NCBI GenBank assembly: GCA_904502095.1
Contig: CAJGDG010000012.1
Location: 1-32,665 of the forward strand
Reading direction: 5' to 3'
DNA from: an uncultured Alphaproteobacteria bacterium
GTDB lineage: Bacteria > Pseudomonadota > Alphaproteobacteria > Rs-D84
Length of the DNA stretch: 32,665 nucleotides
Under the pieces are notes generated by a model that was given only the letters and a program-made list of their open reading frames with translations, did not search any database and was not told the origin of the DNA. Shown here one piece after another: positions 1-7,598 of this stretch (positions within the stretch are counted from its first letter, which is position 1; every line of letters starts with the position of its first letter). The translations under genes and the position numbers were made by a program.

Positions 1-32
1 AAATGTCAGGTGGCATGCCGGGTATGATGTAA
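1..32 (+). CDS. C-terminal end of an unidentified protein (partial)
   Basis: The reading frame enters from the left edge and ends at TAA (30-32), giving the tail MSGGMPGMM. Gly/Met-rich tails occur at the ends of chaperonins, Ffh (SRP54) and some other proteins. A complete groEL lies further right, so Ffh or another Met-rich protein is as likely as a second chaperonin. The strong hairpin terminator directly after the stop supports a real gene end. The product cannot be named from nine residues. Confidence 0.5.
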   Translation, partial: MSGGMPGMM

Positions 33-37
33 GTAAT

Positions 38-67
38 TAAAAATCCCCCAATCAGGGGGATTTTTTT
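38..67. terminator. Bidirectional intrinsic terminator
   Basis: A nine-pair stem (AAATCCCCC at 41-49 with GGGGGATTT at 55-63, loop AATCA) is followed by a T run on the plus strand and preceded by an A run that serves the minus strand. It sits between the convergent end of the left-edge gene and the cold-shock gene, so it can end both. Confidence 0.85.
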
Positions 68-79
68 AATGTATAAAAA

Positions 80-421
80 TTATTTTTTCCAGAACGCAAA
101 TCCGCGACGTGTTGATTTTTCTTCGCGTTGCTTTCTGTCTTCGATTGCACGACGACGTTCGGCACGACGCTCTTGAAAACGACGGGCGGATTCTTCGTCA
201 CGCTGGATAACTGCGATTGTTGTTGCAGATAATTTGCCATTACGAACTTCTTCTTCGAATTCGACAATGTCGTTTTCGTTTAAAAATCTGATGCCAGCGG
301 CCTTTAATGAACTGGAATGAACAAATACATCATCTGTGTTGCCGTCTGCGTTTGCTGTATCCGGAGTAATAAACCCAAAACACTTTTTACCATTGTACCA
401 TTTTACTTTTCCTTGACGCAT
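80..421 (-). CDS. Cold-shock domain protein with charged C-terminal tail
   Basis: A single-stranded nucleic-acid-binding protein of 113 residues. Residues 1-70 form a cold-shock (CSD) OB-fold: it opens MRQGKVKWYNGKKCFGFI, which contains the RNP1-like KCFGFI, and the RNP2-like motif is DVFVHSS. Typical CspA proteins have about 70 residues. Here residues 75-113 add a highly charged Arg/Glu-rich tail ending GFAFWKK, which probably gives extra RNA contact. The start is supported by AAGGAAAGGA just upstream. The leader contains a hairpin at 449-471. The fold is certain; whether it is cold-induced, constitutive or a general RNA chaperone cannot be told. Confidence 0.9.
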   Translation of the reverse strand: MRQGKVKWYNGKKCFGFITPDTANADGNTDDVFVHSSSLKAAGIRFLNENDIVEFEEEVRNGKLSATTIAVIQRDEESARRFQERRAERRRAIEDRKQREEKSTRRGFAFWKK

Positions 422-448
422 AATCCTATCCTTTCCTTATGCTGTTAT

Positions 449-471
449 GGTTCTGAAAACAGTCAGGAACC
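449..471 (-). promoter_or_regulatory. Hairpin in the leader of the cold-shock gene
   Basis: On the minus strand GGTTC-CTGA pairs with TCAG-AACC, an eight-pair stem with one bulged C, about 28 nt before the start codon and just upstream of the Shine-Dalgarno sequence. Structured leaders control cspA-type genes in other bacteria. Function here is inference. Confidence 0.4.
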
Positions 472-518
472 TGATATCATTTTTACATTTTTTAAAACTT
501 AAAGCAAGGGGAATAAAA

Positions 519-543
519 AGGTCCGATAAATCGGACCTGTTTT
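519..543 (-). terminator. Intrinsic terminator after the 548-1951 gene
   Basis: A near-perfect stem (AGGTCCGAT 519-527 with ATCGGACCT 530-538) ends the lysS operon on the minus strand, with an A run (515-518) that gives a U tract in the transcript. Confidence 0.8.
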
Positions 544-547
544 TCGG

Positions 548-1951
548 TTATTTGCGATAGTATCTTTGAACCTCGGTCATAACAAAGTTAAATAACTTGG
601 CCGCCTGGGATGTAGGTGGCAATTCCCAGTCGCGCTGCATATACGGAATCGCCGAAACTAATATAAACCGTGCCATAAAGTGGAAAATACTGCTTTCCTG
701 ATGGCGCGACAATTTAACCGGCGCGTTTTCAACACGAAAAACTTCGTTTTCAATTGCATCGTCTAACTTTTCAATTATGTTATCTAATACACGCGGCGGA
801 TAATACAATGTACATTCCTTTGGAAAGCCTTCAAAGATAGAGATATTGTTGTTGCGCGAATATAAAATATTCCAGCCAACGCGTTCAAATAAATCTTCCA
901 GACACTGGCATATCATACGATTGTATTGTTGGACACCGCGTTCGTAATAGTTTGCCAATTTCGCTTCGATGTTGTCGGATTTTGCACTTTTTTTCTTGCG
1001 TGCGGTTTCGTATTCATCGTGACTATTGTTCTCGAATTCAAAGAATGTACGAACCTGACAAATAATCTCCATCGGGATAACAAAATCAGGATTATTACTG
1101 ATATTCAAAATAACCTTGGCGTCGCGATAGTTGCGCGGATTTTGCATATTATAAAATGTGTCTTTGACAGATAAAATTCTGTCTGGCATTATTTCATATA
1201 AACGCTCTATGAACAGGCGCGCCTGGGGCACCAAATCAAACAAACATTTCGCACGCCATACATCACGCAGACGAAAACGCGGCGGTGTCACTTTGTCTAT
1301 TTCGCGCACTAAATCAACCGCAATTTTTTCGTGACCACGACCGATAATAGACAGTACTGTTTCAGATGCCGCACTGATATATTTTTCTGAAAAGCGTTCA
1401 CGAATTTTATCGGCAATCGCCTGGGCAGACGCCGCGCGATCATGCGACATCAAAACACGATACGCAGCATTTGCAACATCGTTAACATATGTTTGATAGT
1501 ATTTCCCTGTGATTTTATCCAGTGCACGATCTATCTTTTTCTGGGCGCCAATGATAACAGTCACAATCGACGATACTGACAAATCAATTTTGTGCCCAGC
1601 CGAACTGGTAAAAAACTGATTACGCATTGGGTCTGCGTCCAAACGATGGTTTACAACATACGGTGACAGCGGGTTAATATCTGCAATGCGAATAGGCTCG
1701 TCAATTGCGCTGTCTGTCGCATAGTCGTATTTCATAACCGCCGCTTTTGGGGCGCCAAAACTTTTGCCCAAGACATAGAACACTTCGCGCAACCATGTCA
1801 TACTGTCCGAATACAGCAGACGCAGATAATCCGCCGCTTCGTCATTAATACGCCCCGATTCCAATGCACGATTAATAGCCGCCTGATTTTTGCGGTCGTT
1901 TTCTTCGGTTATTTGTCTGGCCCAATCGTCTGATTGTATTTGCGTCATCAT
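548..1951 (-). CDS. Unknown protein, possible degenerate RelA/SpoT-like nucleotidyltransferase fold
   Basis: A 467-residue soluble protein with no signal peptide or membrane segment. I do not recognise the whole protein. The segment around residues 220-315 has an order of elements like the RelA/SpoT synthetase fold: RLRDVWRAKCLFD, then VKDTFYNMQNPRNYRDAKV, then PMEIICQVRT, which resembles the EIQIRT strand of that family. The usual GYxxxH residues are not conserved, so (p)ppGpp synthesis is doubtful. The rest is mainly helical. It starts 16 nt after the lysS stop with an AGGA upstream, so it is probably cotranscribed with lysS and under the same attenuator. It could be a regulator or an enzyme on another nucleotide; the function is unknown. 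Confidence 0.8.
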   Translation of the reverse strand: MMTQIQSDDWARQITEENDRKNQAAINRALESGRINDEAADYLRLLYSDSMTWLREVFYVLGKSFGAPKAAVMKYDYATDSAIDEPIRIADINPLSPYVVNHRLDADPMRNQFFTSSAGHKIDLSVSSIVTVIIGAQKKIDRALDKITGKYYQTYVNDVANAAYRVLMSHDRAASAQAIADKIRERFSEKYISAASETVLSIIGRGHEKIAVDLVREIDKVTPPRFRLRDVWRAKCLFDLVPQARLFIERLYEIMPDRILSVKDTFYNMQNPRNYRDAKVILNISNNPDFVIPMEIICQVRTFFEFENNSHDEYETARKKKSAKSDNIEAKLANYYERGVQQYNRMICQCLEDLFERVGWNILYSRNNNISIFEGFPKECTLYYPPRVLDNIIEKLDDAIENEVFRVENAPVKLSRHQESSIFHFMARFILVSAIPYMQRDWELPPTSQAAKLFNFVMTEVQRYYRK

Positions 1952-1967
1952 GGCTGTCCTGTTTCGT

Positions 1968-3437
1968 TTATTTCATCATAGGGAATAAAACTATATCGCG
2001 CGCGGTTGGCTGGTCAAAGATGATACACGCCAATCTGTCAACACCCATACCAACACCAGAAATTGGTGGGAATCCATGTTCCATTGCACGGACAAAGTCA
2101 TTGTCTGGGTTAAACGCTTCGTCGTCACCATTTGCAATATTCTTGGCCTGTTCTTCGAATGCAGCCAACTGTTGGATTGGGTTTACAAGCTCTGAATACC
2201 CCTTGCAGATTTCCGCACCGCATACCAACAACTGATACATATCAATTCTGCGATTGTCCGCATCATTACGGCGCGCCAATGGAACCATATATGCAGGATA
2301 GTTATACAAGAATGTTGGGTTTACAATACTGCCACGGATTTTGCGCTTGTAAACATAGTCAACCAATGTTGGGATTGATTTTAAATCTTCCAATTCAGCC
2401 ATCGGGAACATACCTTCGTCAACCAGTTTTTGACGCAGAACATCGACATCGTCAAAGTCCAAGATATTGCACCCAAAGAATTCGTTCATCTTGGCTGTGT
2501 AATCCAACATCTCATATTTGCTGAAATCCAATGGTGTGCCTTGGTATTCAATCTGTAATGTACCACGGCACTTCATCAACAATTCTTGAATCAATTCCCA
2601 TGTGAATTTCATATTATCTTTGAAATCCCAATACGCAGCATACCATTCAACCATTGTAAATTCTTGCAAGTGAGTTGCATCCATACCTTCGTTACGGAAA
2701 TCCTTGGCCACTTCGTAAACGCGGTCAAAACCTGCGCCAATTGCCTGTTTCAAGAATAATTCTGGGGAAATACGCAGTTGAAAATCTGTATCCAGCGCGT
2801 TGTGATGCGTTGTAAATGGACGCGCAGCCGCACCAGATGCAATGTTTTGTAATACTGGTGTTTCAATTTCCAAGAAACCATTTCTGTTCATATAATCACG
2901 CCAATATTGCGTCATTTTAAAACGACCCAATAACGCATTGCGTGCATCTGGATTAGAAATAATATCTAAATAACGCTGACGATATCTGGTTTCCACATCT
3001 GTCAAACCATGATATTTTTCTGGCAATGGACGCAAGGCCTTGGCCAAAATTTCATAATTTGATACCTTGACTGTCAATTCGCCGGCAGTCGTATGATACA
3101 AAACGCCTGTAATACCAATAAAGTCACCCAAGTCAACATTTGCCTTCATAAATTTGTAATTTTCTTCACCCAATTCTTCGCGGGACATAGAAAACTGAAT
3201 TTCGCCATTGATGTCATAAATACGGCCAAACATTAATTTGCCCAACCAACGCAATGCTGTGACGCGCCCAGCCAATTTCACAGGTGTATCATCAGCCAAT
3301 TCACGTGCAGCTTCGATTGTATGTGTGCGTTCAAATTTGTCTTTCCAAACAACCCCATCACGAGCCTTGATGTTTTCAGCCTTTTGCAAACGCGCAGTCA
3401 GTTCGTTTGTTGATATTGGTGTTGTGTTTTCTGCCAT
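1968..3437 (-). CDS. lysS: Lysyl-tRNA synthetase, class II
   Basis: Charges tRNA-Lys in the cytoplasm. An N-terminal OB-fold anticodon-binding domain (about 55-165) is followed by the class II catalytic core. Motif 2 is FRNEGMDATHLQEFTMVEWY and motif 3 is GVGMGVDRLACI near the C terminus. The 489-residue length fits bacterial LysRS. An in-frame ATG lies 14 codons upstream, but MAENTT at 3437 has AAGGGAAC just before it. The upstream one would lie inside the leader terminator, so 3437 is chosen. Expression is probably governed by the leader-peptide attenuator at 3465-3561. The 467-residue unknown gene follows in the same operon. Confidence 0.95.
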   Translation of the reverse strand: MAENTTPISTNELTARLQKAENIKARDGVVWKDKFERTHTIEAARELADDTPVKLAGRVTALRWLGKLMFGRIYDINGEIQFSMSREELGEENYKFMKANVDLGDFIGITGVLYHTTAGELTVKVSNYEILAKALRPLPEKYHGLTDVETRYRQRYLDIISNPDARNALLGRFKMTQYWRDYMNRNGFLEIETPVLQNIASGAAARPFTTHHNALDTDFQLRISPELFLKQAIGAGFDRVYEVAKDFRNEGMDATHLQEFTMVEWYAAYWDFKDNMKFTWELIQELLMKCRGTLQIEYQGTPLDFSKYEMLDYTAKMNEFFGCNILDFDDVDVLRQKLVDEGMFPMAELEDLKSIPTLVDYVYKRKIRGSIVNPTFLYNYPAYMVPLARRNDADNRRIDMYQLLVCGAEICKGYSELVNPIQQLAAFEEQAKNIANGDDEAFNPDNDFVRAMEHGFPPISGVGMGVDRLACIIFDQPTARDIVLFPMMK

Positions 3438-3464
3438 TTTTTTGTTCCCTTGTGTTTTGTATTT

Positions 3465-3491
3465 AAAAAACGGACGCATAAAAGTGCGCCC
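3465..3491 (-). terminator. Attenuator terminator in the lysS leader
   Basis: On the minus strand GGGCGCA (3485-3491) pairs with TGCGTCC (3472-3478) and is followed by GTTTTTT, only about 30 nt before the lysS start. A rival helix uses the same bases: AAGTGCG (3512-3518) can pair perfectly with CGCACTT (3482-3488). Mutually exclusive helices directly after a short Lys-containing ORF are the layout of a ribosome-dependent attenuator. It could instead simply end an upstream transcript, but tRNA-Gly already has its own terminator at 3716. Confidence 0.65.
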
Positions 3492-3519
3492 GCAGTTTAT
3501 TTTCTGTTGGTCGCACTTA

Positions 3520-3561
3520 TTAATTAAAACGTTTAACTAACAAATTCATTTTTTTATGCAT
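3520..3561 (-). CDS. Putative lysS leader peptide
   Basis: A 13-residue ORF, MHKKMNLLVKRFN, with three Lys codons (AAA AAA and AAA), whose stop lies one nucleotide before the antiterminator strand AAGTGCG. Ribosomes stalled at Lys codons when charged tRNA-Lys is short would leave that strand free; ribosomes reaching the stop would cover it. A promoter fits upstream (TTTACT at 3605-3610, 16-nt spacer, TATAAT at 3583-3588), giving a leader of about 140 nt. Weak point: the AGG sits directly against the first ATG. Starting at the second ATG (3549) would leave only one Lys. Confidence 0.5.
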   Translation of the reverse strand: MHKKMNLLVKRFN

Positions 3562-3715
3562 CCTGTTTATTTTCTTTACGATATTATATATACATTTTAT
3601 TGAAAGTAAAGCAAAAAAGCCACTATTTGTTCTTGCATACAAATTTTGGTGCTCGCAAAGTACTTCGGGAACTTCGTTCCCTCGCCTCGCAACTCGCCCC
3701 TTTGCCGACAAAATC
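3562..3715. other. Intergenic region between the lysS leader and the tRNA-Gly terminator
   Basis: Holds the presumed lysS promoter (3583-3610) and no gene I can support. A 20-nt stretch at 3641-3660 nearly copies the 3' end of the neighbouring tRNA-Gly with its flank. A hairpin GGGAA-CTTCG-TTCCC lies at 3667-3681. Confidence 0.6.
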
Positions 3716-3743
3716 AAAAAACCACCCAAACGGGTGGTTTTTA
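3716..3743 (-). terminator. Intrinsic terminator of tRNA-Gly
   Basis: The stem ACCACCC (3721-3727) with GGGTGGT (3732-3738) is flanked by an A run that becomes a U tract on the minus strand. It lies immediately downstream of tRNA-Gly. Confidence 0.8.
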
Positions 3744-3749
3744 AAATTT

Positions 3750-3826
3750 TGGTGCGAGCAAAGGGGCTCGAACCCTCGACCTCAACCTTGGCAAGGTTGC
3801 GCTCTAGCCAACTGAGCTACGCTCGC
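3750..3826 (-). tRNA. tRNA-Gly (anticodon GCC)
   Basis: A complete 77-nt cloverleaf with encoded CCA. Acceptor GCGAGCG pairs with TGCTCGC, the D arm contains GCTC/GAGC, anticodon stem CAACC/GGTTG carries loop TTGCCAA, and the T arm is GAGGG-TTCGAGC-CCCTT. Anticodon GCC reads GGC/GGU Gly codons. The discriminator base is A73, unlike the U73 of E. coli tRNA-Gly. It may be cotranscribed with the small membrane-protein genes upstream. Confidence 0.95.
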
Positions 3827-3885
3827 ATTGCGTCGTATATATTGACACATATTTTTTGCGATTGCAAGTCTTTTTTTACCTTTTT

Positions 3886-4089
3886 TTATTTTTTATGCAT
3901 TTTCATATATTCAAACCGCAACGAATCCAATGCGTATTGCTTTTTTTGGTATTCCAATTGTTTCGCACGCAATTCATTTTCTTGCTGATACTGCGACATA
4001 CGGGCACATGTGCCAAATGCAACCATCGCAGCGAACAGAATAATTAATAATCTGCTGCTGTTCGTAATTTGTACCCGCTGTTCTTGCAT
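3886..4089 (-). CDS. Small membrane-anchored coiled-coil protein
   Basis: A 67-residue protein with one hydrophobic segment (about residues 13-29, LLIILFAAMVAFGTCA) followed by a Gln/Lys/Glu-rich stretch that should form a short helix or coiled coil. The start ATG has AGGGGG upstream. It lies 14 nt after the 329-residue membrane-protein gene on the same strand, so it is probably in one operon ending near tRNA-Gly. I do not recognise the family; the topology suggests a small envelope component. Confidence 0.6.
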   Translation of the reverse strand: MQEQRVQITNSSRLLIILFAAMVAFGTCARMSQYQQENELRAKQLEYQKKQYALDSLRFEYMKMHKK

Positions 4090-4103
4090 ACGCGCCCCCT
4101 AAA

Positions 4104-5093
4104 TTAAAACCACTTCCACGGTTGAAATACCTTTAACAGCCCCAGCGCAGTGCGTTTGTCTGCATATGTATGACCACAACGCGGACAAACATTAAATGGT
4201 TTTATAATCGCTTTGACCTTTTTAGACATAAACAACCAGATATACAAACCAATTGCCCATGCAGCAATTACCAAGCCCCATGCGACATAGCCAAAATATT
4301 TATCAACTGTATTTGTGATAATTGTGATTGTTGAAACATCAGACGATGCCAAATCATTATAAATCTTGGTTGCAACAGGCCAACTGGATGGACGCCACGG
4401 ATAAACATGTTTAATTCCATAGTTTGTCAGCAATGTTGTGCCCAGACCGCCCGACTGTTTGTCCAAAGACTTTTTAATTGCAGCATCCAGCGCAGCATCG
4501 ATTTCCGTTTGAGCCACACGGGTCAAATCTGTCTTTATTTTATCCAACTGTTGATTAACCTTGTTCGCTGTATTATCAACTGACGCAATTGTTTTATTTG
4601 CTTTTTCGACACCTTTGTCTACTTCATTTACTGCCTTGTCGACACCGTCTGTTTTTATACCAAATTTGTTTGCCAAACCTGTCAATTTTTTAACACCACT
4701 GGTCTTTTCAGATACAGCTGCTGTCTTTTCCTTGGCGGTTGCGGTTGTGTCTGTCACTTTATCAACAGCCTTTTCTGCCATCTTTACTTTATCAATCGCA
4801 GTTGCAATTGGCTTTTCCAGATTAATTGATTTTGCAACACCGTCTAATAATGCTTCATATTGTTTTACAATACTGCGTTGTAAATCAAAGAACATTGACA
4901 CAACAATAGACTTTTTTATCGGTGCAGAATAAGTGTTTTTTACATGCAATGGGAACCATACAACCAGCGCAAGCCAAATTACCGTCACAATCGCAAATAT
5001 GCGTTTTGTCCATGTGACAACCGACTGTTTCTTTTTAACGGTTTTAACCCCGCCCATATCAATAACTTCGACTTCTTTCTTTTTCTTTGGCAT
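4104..5093 (-). CDS. Membrane protein with helical repeat domain and CxxC tail
   Basis: 329 residues from the MPKKKK start (AAAAGGAG upstream; an in-frame ATG seven codons earlier lacks this spacing). A lysine-rich cytosolic N terminus is followed by a membrane segment near residue 35-52. A long Ala/Lys/Thr-rich amphipathic helical region (about 90-210) repeats VDK/VDKxxxK-like units and resembles apolipoprotein or LEA-like helices. A second membrane segment comes near 265-290, then a C-terminal CPRCGHTY that looks like half a zinc ribbon. Function unknown. The two membrane segments would place the helical domain outside the inner membrane. Confidence 0.75.
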   Translation of the reverse strand: MPKKKKEVEVIDMGGVKTVKKKQSVVTWTKRIFAIVTVIWLALVVWFPLHVKNTYSAPIKKSIVVSMFFDLQRSIVKQYEALLDGVAKSINLEKPIATAIDKVKMAEKAVDKVTDTTATAKEKTAAVSEKTSGVKKLTGLANKFGIKTDGVDKAVNEVDKGVEKANKTIASVDNTANKVNQQLDKIKTDLTRVAQTEIDAALDAAIKKSLDKQSGGLGTTLLTNYGIKHVYPWRPSSWPVATKIYNDLASSDVSTITIITNTVDKYFGYVAWGLVIAAWAIGLYIWLFMSKKVKAIIKPFNVCPRCGHTYADKRTALGLLKVFQPWKWF

Positions 5094-5149
5094 TTTGATT
5101 CTCCTTTTAATCAAAGTTTAATATGTTATGCGTAATTAATGCAAGATTT

Positions 5150-5458
5150 TTATCGTTCGCACGAATTAAATTTAGCAATAGCTTCTTTGTTGTAATCAAA
5201 CAAAGCACTAACCGTCGACTGTTGCTGAACTTTCTGAATTTGCAACAATGTCTGGTAATATATCCCCGCATCAGAACGGTTTGTAAATGTCATTATTTCT
5301 TCTTCTGGAAACAATTTATATGTTCCGCCAAATTCACGACGACAAACCAGTGCATGAATAAACACCAATTTGTCTGCCTGACTTTGTGCAACCGCCAGAT
5401 ATACTTTGTCCTGCATCGACAGTTGCAATTTTGGATTTATGTCTTTTTTCTTAGTCAT
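5150..5458 (-). CDS. Conserved-looking small protein of unknown function
   Basis: 102 residues from MTKKKDINPK. Its start overlaps the last 8 nt of tgt, which points to translational coupling in the era-queA-tgt operon. An upstream in-frame start would overlap tgt much more. It is soluble and mixed alpha/beta, with LVFIHALVCRREFGGTYKLF and a C-terminal helical region. No family recognised. Its position at the end of the queuosine genes suggests cotranscription only. Confidence 0.65.
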   Translation of the reverse strand: MTKKKDINPKLQLSMQDKVYLAVAQSQADKLVFIHALVCRREFGGTYKLFPEEEIMTFTNRSDAGIYYQTLLQIQKVQQQSTVSALFDYNKEAIAKFNSCER

Positions 5459-6572
5459 TTTTGTTTTCACCCGTATAGTTTTTAATAAATTCGTTTTTGA
5501 ATTCGACAAAGCGTCCCTGCTCTATTGCTGTTCTGATATCGCGCATCAAATCCTGATAGAACCACAAGTTATGCTGGGTTAATAAAGTCGCACCTAATAT
5601 TTCATTACACTTAATCAAATGATGAATATATGCGCGTGATAATTTACACGCAGGACATCCGCATTTATCATCTAATGGAGAATTGTCTTCACGAAAACGC
5701 GCATTGCGCATATTCATAGTACCATGACGCGTAAACGCCTGAGCTGTACGACCCGCACGCGTTGGCATTACACAGTCAAACATATCAACACCACGCTCGA
5801 CCGCACCCAATATATCCAATGGCGTTCCAACCCCCATTAAATAACGCGGCTTGTCCGTTGGCAATAAAGGTGTTGTTGCAGCAATCATATCAAACATTAC
5901 GCTTTGCGGTTCGCCAACAGCCAAACCGCCAATAGCATATCCGTCAAAACCAATATTTACCAATGCGCGGGCTGACTTTTCACGCAAATCTGGAAAATCT
6001 GCGCCTTGGACAATTCCAAAAATACCGTATCCAGGTCTGTCAACAAAGGCATCTTTACTGCGCTTTGCCCAACGAGTCACCATATCAACATTTTTTTCAA
6101 CCCGTTCGCGGGGCGCAGGCAACTTTAAACATTCGTCCAGCACCATTGTGATATTAGAATCCAACTGATGCTGAATATGAACAGAATCTTCGGGACGCAA
6201 AAAATGCTTTTTGCCGCCGTCAAAGTGCGATGTAAATTGAACGCCTTCTTCACTCATTTTTGTTAGGGTAGACAATGACATAACCTGAAAGCCACCGCTG
6301 TCTGTCAAAATTGGGCCGTGCCATCCACCAAATTTATGCAGACCACCCATTTTTTCAACTAAATCACCACCTGGACGCATCATCAAATGATATGTGTTGC
6401 CTAAAATTACCTGTGTCCCGGTTGCACGAACCTGATCCATTGTCAATGCCTTGACCGTAGCCGCCGTACCAACCGCCATAAACGCAGGCGTTTGAAATGT
6501 ACCATGCGCAGTTTCAACCGAACCGCGACGCGCATTACCGTCTGTTGCAATCAAATTAAATTTCAGCGCCAT
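5451..6572 (-). CDS. tgt: Queuine tRNA-ribosyltransferase
   Basis: Exchanges the wobble guanine of GUN-anticodon tRNAs (Asp, Asn, His, Tyr) for preQ1 in the queuosine pathway. A TIM-barrel enzyme of 373 residues. Asp91 in DSGGFQV is the general acid/base and Asp266 in FDCVMPTR is the likely nucleophile. GGLAVGEP binds substrate. Zinc ligands are Cys304, Cys306 and Cys309 in CGCPAC plus His334. All key residues are present, so it should be active. It follows queA by 3 nt, forming a classic queA-tgt pair, and the downstream small gene overlaps its end. Confidence 0.97.
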   Translation of the reverse strand: MALKFNLIATDGNARRGSVETAHGTFQTPAFMAVGTAATVKALTMDQVRATGTQVILGNTYHLMMRPGGDLVEKMGGLHKFGGWHGPILTDSGGFQVMSLSTLTKMSEEGVQFTSHFDGGKKHFLRPEDSVHIQHQLDSNITMVLDECLKLPAPRERVEKNVDMVTRWAKRSKDAFVDRPGYGIFGIVQGADFPDLREKSARALVNIGFDGYAIGGLAVGEPQSVMFDMIAATTPLLPTDKPRYLMGVGTPLDILGAVERGVDMFDCVMPTRAGRTAQAFTRHGTMNMRNARFREDNSPLDDKCGCPACKLSRAYIHHLIKCNEILGATLLTQHNLWFYQDLMRDIRTAIEQGRFVEFKNEFIKNYTGENKND

Positions 6573-6575
6573 TTT

Positions 6576-7592
6576 TTATTCATCCTTTTTAAATAACAGG
6601 CAACAATCGCCATAACTGAAAAATCTGTATTGTTCATCGATTGCGTGTTTATACGCAGCCTTCATTTCTGGCAGGCCTGCAAACGCAGAAACCAGCATAA
6701 ACAATGTAGATTTTGGCAAATGAAAATTAGTTAACAAAACATCGACTGCACGAAACCGATACCCTGGTGTAATGAATATCGATGTGTTTGTGCAAATTGG
6801 TGCAACACGCTGACCGTCCATAGCATCCCGGGCGGCACTTTCCAATGTGCGCATAGAAGTTGTACCAACAGCAATTACACGCGTTGCATTGTTAATAACA
6901 TCTGCCTGTTCGGGTGTGACACAGCACCATTCACTGTGCATTTTATGTTGAGATAAATCTTCGGTTTTAACAGGCATCCAAGTACCTGCCCCAACATGTA
7001 ATGTGACATTTACAATTTTTGCACCACGCGCGCGAATTTCATCCAACATTTCATTTGTAAAATGCAACCCCGCTGTCGGGGCAGCCATAGACCCCAAAGG
7101 AGAAGAATACACCGTCTGATAACGTTCTCGGTCCGCAGATTGTTCTTCGCGTTTCATATATGGTGGCAATGGCATTTTGCCAACACGGTTTAAAACATCA
7201 AAGGTATTTTCACACAGGAATTTTATTTTCAAACCACTTTCTTCATCGATATCAACAACCTGTATCTGAGTGCCGTCATCCAATGCCAAAATTGTGCCAA
7301 CTTTTATTTTGCCGAACTTTTTACACAGTCCCCACCAACACCCATCATCTGTTTCTGTATGCAATGTGATTTCGTGTTTCCCGTCCGCCATGAATCGCGC
7401 AGGAATTACACGCGAATTATTAAAAACAACAACATCACCAGGCTGTAAAAAATCCAGAAATTCGCGAATCTGTTTGTCTTCTTGCGCCCTGCCCCGAACC
7501 ACCAACATACGCGACGCATCGCGTTGTGGCAATGGATGTGACGCAATTAAATCTGTTGGCAAATCAAAATCAAAATCAGATGTAGTCAACAT
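6576..7592 (-). CDS. queA: S-adenosylmethionine:tRNA ribosyltransferase-isomerase
   Basis: Transfers and isomerises the ribosyl part of SAM onto preQ1-tRNA to make epoxyqueuosine. 338 residues, the normal family length. It opens DFDFDLPTDLIASHPLPQRD, and contains FNNSRVIPAR, PTAGLHFT, LHVGAGTWMPV and the late TNFHLPKSTLFMLVSAF block, all hallmarks of QueA. It lies between era (6 nt upstream) and tgt (3 nt downstream), one operon on the minus strand. Confidence 0.97.
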   Translation of the reverse strand: MLTTSDFDFDLPTDLIASHPLPQRDASRMLVVRGRAQEDKQIREFLDFLQPGDVVVFNNSRVIPARFMADGKHEITLHTETDDGCWWGLCKKFGKIKVGTILALDDGTQIQVVDIDEESGLKIKFLCENTFDVLNRVGKMPLPPYMKREEQSADRERYQTVYSSPLGSMAAPTAGLHFTNEMLDEIRARGAKIVNVTLHVGAGTWMPVKTEDLSQHKMHSEWCCVTPEQADVINNATRVIAVGTTSMRTLESAARDAMDGQRVAPICTNTSIFITPGYRFRAVDVLLTNFHLPKSTLFMLVSAFAGLPEMKAAYKHAIDEQYRFFSYGDCCLLFKKDE

Positions 7593-7598
7593 TGTAAA

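Noticed and set aside
3562..3729. 69-residue minus-strand frame running through the lysS leader
   Set aside because: Most of it lies upstream of the predicted promoter, overlaps the hairpin and the tRNA end copy, and has no ribosome site. Only its last 13 codons make sense, as a leader peptide.
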